Assembly (NCBI GenBank): GCA_020226215.1
Contig: CM035236.1
Coordinates: 46,003,057 to 46,067,056, forward strand
Origin: Sindora glabra
Lineage: Eukaryota; Streptophyta; Magnoliopsida; Fabales; Fabaceae
Reading direction: 5' to 3'
Length of the DNA stretch: 64,000 nucleotides
The notes beneath the pieces are model-generated. The model was not told the origin of the DNA, ran no database searches, and worked only from the letters and a program-made list of their open reading frames with translations. This document shows, piece after piece, positions 60,253 to 64,000 of the stretch. The translations under genes and the position numbers were made by a program. The stretch's first letter is position 1. Every line of letters begins with the position of its first letter.

Positions 60253-60390
60253 TTTGGTTAAGGCGGTTTTGATGATAATGTAGAGGCCAGCTTGAAAGAG
60301 CTGCACCAAAACCAGTGCTGCTGTTAGTGTTGCATCTCTTGTTCCTCCTGCCGCTGCCTGCGTCTCAGTAATCTTTGTTTCTACCTCCAT
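60253..60390 (-). pseudogene. WAT1-related first-exon fragment, inverted copy
   Basis: On the minus strand from 60390: MEVETKITETQAAAGGTRDA then TLTAALVLVQLFQAGLYIII and KTALTK. By eye this 138-bp block differs from the sense copy (59859-59996) at nine positions. After TK the minus frame continues to 60076 with sequence unlike the transporter family, including a second short copy of the CTCTACATTATCATCAAA motif (60221-60238 in complement). The two copies converge, with a 256-bp spacer, so they form an inverted repeat. Confidence 0.85.
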
Positions 60391-62320
60391 TATTTTCTGC
60401 TAGGTGCTCTGTTTCAACTTTGAACCCAGAGATGATAATTATTGCGAAGCCCCAATTTTTTTTTTTTAATTTTAATTTCTTTCCAACTTTTGGAAGGAAC
60501 CTAATTTCACAGGGAAAAGATTTTTTTAGGCTAAGAGAATAAAAGTTGATGAGTGGAGAACTGGTCCCTTCTTAAGTCTCTTGATTTTCATTTTAGCTTT
60601 TGGCATAAATCTGATTCCATAAGGCAAGAACATGTTCAGCTAGAAGAAAGAAAATTGACAAGTAGATCTAGAAGATGCATGTCATTCTTATATTATAAAA
60701 TTATAGTTAAATTCCTTCTTATTTTTTAAATTATATTTCATTTTTTTATGTTATAAAATTGCGGAAATAGTATATATATTATATTTTAAGTGTGTGTGTT
60801 CGACGAAGGAAGTCGCGAAAATTTTAGAAAGGAAAGGAAACTACCAAATCACTACTTAAAAGATTGGCTTAACATTAAATTAGCATTGCTGAATAATTTT
60901 CTTACATTAATTTAGTATTAATTTTAAAAAATTTACCTCAAATTGATATTAAAAATATTTTATGATCAATATTAGTACATACGAAACTTGTAAAAGAACA
61001 AATTAATATTAAAATTTTGAATATTAATACTAAATTGATATAATTTTTTTAATTCTAATTTAATGTCCACCAAGTCTTTCAAATAATGATTTATAGTTTC
61101 TTCTTTTATTTCCCCCCCCTTTAACGGCAAATATGAAGGTTTTAAATTATTTAGAGCAAGAAATTCAAACCTTTTTATCAAGTTAGCGAGGGTGAATTTT
61201 ATTTGACAGTCAAATAATTTATATAAAAACAATTTTAAACTTTTTGGATAATCAAGACTTCCTTAAAATATTTTATTTTGATAATATAATTGAATAATTT
61301 AAATTATATAATTGTTGATGAACTCCGCAATGATTTCTCTCTCCAATAACACACGTCTATACGTACAACTAGGCTTTGTACTTTGGGTTTTTGCAATCAA
61401 AGGCTAGAATGAGTCTAAATCATAAGTTAAGAGTAGTCAGGAGGATAGTATATTATTTTTTGTTTTGTTTTCGAGATGCTTTATTTATCAAACAACTACC
61501 TCTACCTGCAACCGTTTTCAATCATTTGATAAAAAAATTGTGTCAAAATTGCCTGTCTGCTTGATATCTCAAGTCCCGCGTGAGCAAATAGTATATATAT
61601 GTTTTCGGTTGAATATTAGTATTGGATATCATTTTTCTGAAGCTTTTCGATCATAAAAATTAATTTAGGAATTAAAGTTTTTTGTAGTACTTTTAAATTA
61701 GTATCTAACTCTTTTTACATTTGCTGTAGGATAATCAAACAAGTAATATAATAATATGCTATTATAATCATATCATCAAGATAAACAATATGATTATATA
61801 TGATATAAGAAAAATTAAGATATTTTCCCCTAATTAATATCTGCATTGTGTTATTTCTTTTCATTGTTGCAAAATCCATGATTCATGTTGATAGATAGAT
61901 GTCAACTTACAACAAAATTAACATTTATTTTAACATAATTACATTTTTGAAATTATACAAAAATTATGATGATAGACAAGGGAACAACCAATATCTAAAA
62001 CTAACATGGCAACTTATAATGTTAGTTTTATACTAAAATTCATTTCAAAAGCTACATTGGAAATTGCAAAATTATATAATGTTAATTTTAGTCAATAGTC
62101 ATTGTCTAAAAGACATTTCAAAAGTCTCATTAGAAATCACATAAATATAGAATGTTAGTTTTATTTAATAATTAATGTCTATTTTTTCCCTATAAATTTT
62201 TGTTCCAACTCCATTTTTTTATATAAACTCTTCTAATATCTTTCCAATATACTCTCAAGTATGATAAATTTGATATATAATATTATTGTTTATCTCTCAC
62301 TTTGCTTTCATTGAAAGAGT
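60391..62320. other. AT-rich intergenic DNA
   Basis: Short frames (60972-61232 minus, 61376-61656 plus) have no family resemblance. The region just after 60391 would be the 5' flank of the inverted WAT1 copy but shows no copy of the 240-bp promoter repeat. Confidence 0.35.
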
Positions 62321-62325
62321 GTATA

Positions 62326-62387
62326 ATAGAAGAACTCTAACCTTCACTTTCCTCTCATAGAAGAACTCTAACCTTCACTTTCCTCTC
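62326..62387. repeat. 31-bp tandem duplication
   Basis: Two exact copies of ATAGAAGAACTCTAACCTTC plus eleven further bases (62326-62356 and 62357-62387). Confidence 0.95.
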
Positions 62388-64000
62388 ATTATATACTTTC
62401 TCATTTCCCATGGAATGAAAATGGAATGGAGGAACTAGTAAATGATAATTGTTGTCAATTTCTCACTCCATTTCTATCCACTTTTTTTGTTGTAATCTCT
62501 TTCATTTCCTATGGAGTATACAAAGCAAAGAAATTTAAGCAACAATATTGGACTTTGCATCAAGGATAAAGATTTTAGTACATTGTGATTTTTCTATTGT
62601 TCTTGTATATTTATATATAGATATGTAGTTTTGTTTATTGATAATTGAATATAATTATTTTATATAAGTTTATAAAGATATTGTTTCTCTTTACTTGTTA
62701 ATTTGTACTTTCATTATGAATAGAATAATAAAATTTTATAAATTTGTAGAATTGTTCCTCTTTCCACATCTATATGTTGTTTTTACTTAAAATTCCATAA
62801 TAGTCATTTCAATTTTATAAATTAACAATAATAAGATATATTGAAACAAATATAACTCCCTATGTTAAATTGATCCAAAAATTAACTTTCTTTTCATATT
62901 TGATTATTTATATAATAGAAAATTGTAATAATCAAAAGACTTCCACTAAGGAAATGGAAAACATAAGAATGCCGATTTTTGAGACGGATCAACTTCTAAT
63001 ATAATGGCTTTTTTTCTTGTGTAATCTAAGAATATCTATATGAATGTTATTTATGAAGAAGTTTAAATAAATGAAATTAAATACATCTAAATGAATGAAT
63101 TTATTAAAAATTTTAAATGAGAGAAACTAAAGAAGTCTAAATAATGAATTTATGAAGATATTTAAATGAATGAGTTAAAGAAGTCCAAATGAATAAAACT
63201 GAAGATAACATCATCAATGGCATTTAATGAATAACTTACTATGTCAGGTTTTTGAGGTGACTGCTATGTAAATCCGTTTCAACCATCATTATAGTTCAAC
63301 ATGAAATCATAATATCGGTTTCTAATGGTAACTATCATGTGAGTCTATTTCAATCATTATGACTATTATCAATAGTTTACATGTTATTTTACCACTTAAC
63401 CAACATATTAAGTTGAAACTTATAATGTTTGTTTTTAATTAGTAACTAACGTCTAATTTTTTTTCTTTTAACCTATAAATAATGCTTCTTGCTAACAAAT
63501 TTATGATCTTTTAAGATAAGTCTCTTTCCATAAAAAACTTCTAAGTTAAGGGTGTAAATCTTAGTATTTAATATTACCATGACTATTTGGAAGGTTTAAG
63601 GGACTTTCAGAATTACTTACAAGGATATGTTTCCACACCTTATATAGAATCCTAAGAGATTTTTAGATTTTTCTAAATAGCCTAAGTTATATTAATACCA
63701 CAGTCTACACCTTTCATCTCAAGATCTTTTGATGGAGTTCAAAAATCAATGCTTTTATAAGGTTCTATAATTAATCCAAGTTCCTTTTAAAATCTTGTAT
63801 CCATACTTTAGTTATAAATACAAGAATTCTACAAAGCATTTGTAGGATATCGAACTAGAATCCTTCCAAATTCTTTAAAGACTATTTGTGTTCATTACTA
63901 AGGTATAGACATAAATCCTTTAATTGAAGGAACTTGCGAAGATTCTAGTTCTTTCTTAGTTTTGAGTACTATATCTATACCTTTCATCTCAATTTCAAAA
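62388..64000. other. AT-rich intergenic DNA with diverged repeats
   Basis: A block at about 62155-62220 (ATGTTAGTTTTATTTAAT through CCCTATAAATTTTTG) recurs in diverged form at about 63425-63480, roughly 1.27 kb apart, and could represent decayed LTR-like pieces. At 63050-63200 a unit of about 65 bp with AAAGAAGTCTAAAT and ATGAATTTAT is imperfectly repeated. No genes recognised. Confidence 0.35.

Noticed and set aside
60076..60390. 104-codon minus-strand gene
   Set aside because: Only the first 46 codons match the WAT1 family; the rest lies in the hairpin spacer and overlaps the sense copy's tail, so it is treated as an inverted exon fragment.

Overview
The window reads as nuclear DNA of a flowering plant, probably a eudicot. 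It is very AT-rich, its genes have short GT-AG introns, the protein families are plant-specific (neprosin, PERK kinase, WAT1/MtN21, class II formin), and most of the sequence is decayed transposable elements. Nothing bacterial, organellar or CRISPR-like was seen, and no tRNA or rRNA gene was recognised. Species cannot be read from the sequence.

Layout. 1-8.4 kb: AT-rich intergenic DNA with a Ty3/Gypsy gag-protease relic (about 1.4-1.7 kb), an (AT)n tract and CACTA-like termini (6.1-6.9 kb). 8.4-12.2 kb: a chimeric pseudogene with intron-containing pieces of a MYST histone acetyltransferase (HAM type) followed in the same orientation by the 3' end of a PERK receptor kinase. 12.6-13.4 kb: coding-like minus-strand exons of an unidentified gene. 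15.2-24.1 kb: an old CACTA (En/Spm) transposon with a dead TNP2 transposase on the minus strand. 25.3-28.8 kb: a MULE-type MITE with a perfect 9-bp target duplication, and a long-TIR element. 29.6-33.1 kb: the only complete gene model in the window, a seven-exon neprosin-domain protein of 370 residues. 35.5-37.9 kb: an RTE-clade LINE relic. 38.7-43.6 kb: a formin FH2 pseudogene with a structurally complete but coding-deleted Copia element (two 322-bp LTRs, target duplication CTTCA) inserted in it. 45.6-45.75 kb: a fold-back MITE. 45.9-55.3 kb: a second CACTA-like element carrying an RNase H fragment, an LRR receptor kinase fragment and a TNP2 fragment. 55.7-56.4 kb: more unidentified minus-strand exons. 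59.2-60.4 kb: tandem copies of a promoter-like module followed by two convergent copies of the first exon of a WAT1-like transporter. The rest to 64 kb is AT-rich DNA with small repeats.

The genes do not form a pathway. Only the neprosin gene looks able to make a full protein, and it appears to lack both catalytic glutamates of the family. The locus with most regulatory potential is the WAT1 inverted repeat at 59.2-60.4 kb: a transcript started at the repeated TATA modules would fold into a long hairpin and could feed small-RNA silencing of WAT1 paralogues. All identifications come from reading translations against remembered family sequences; no database search was run.
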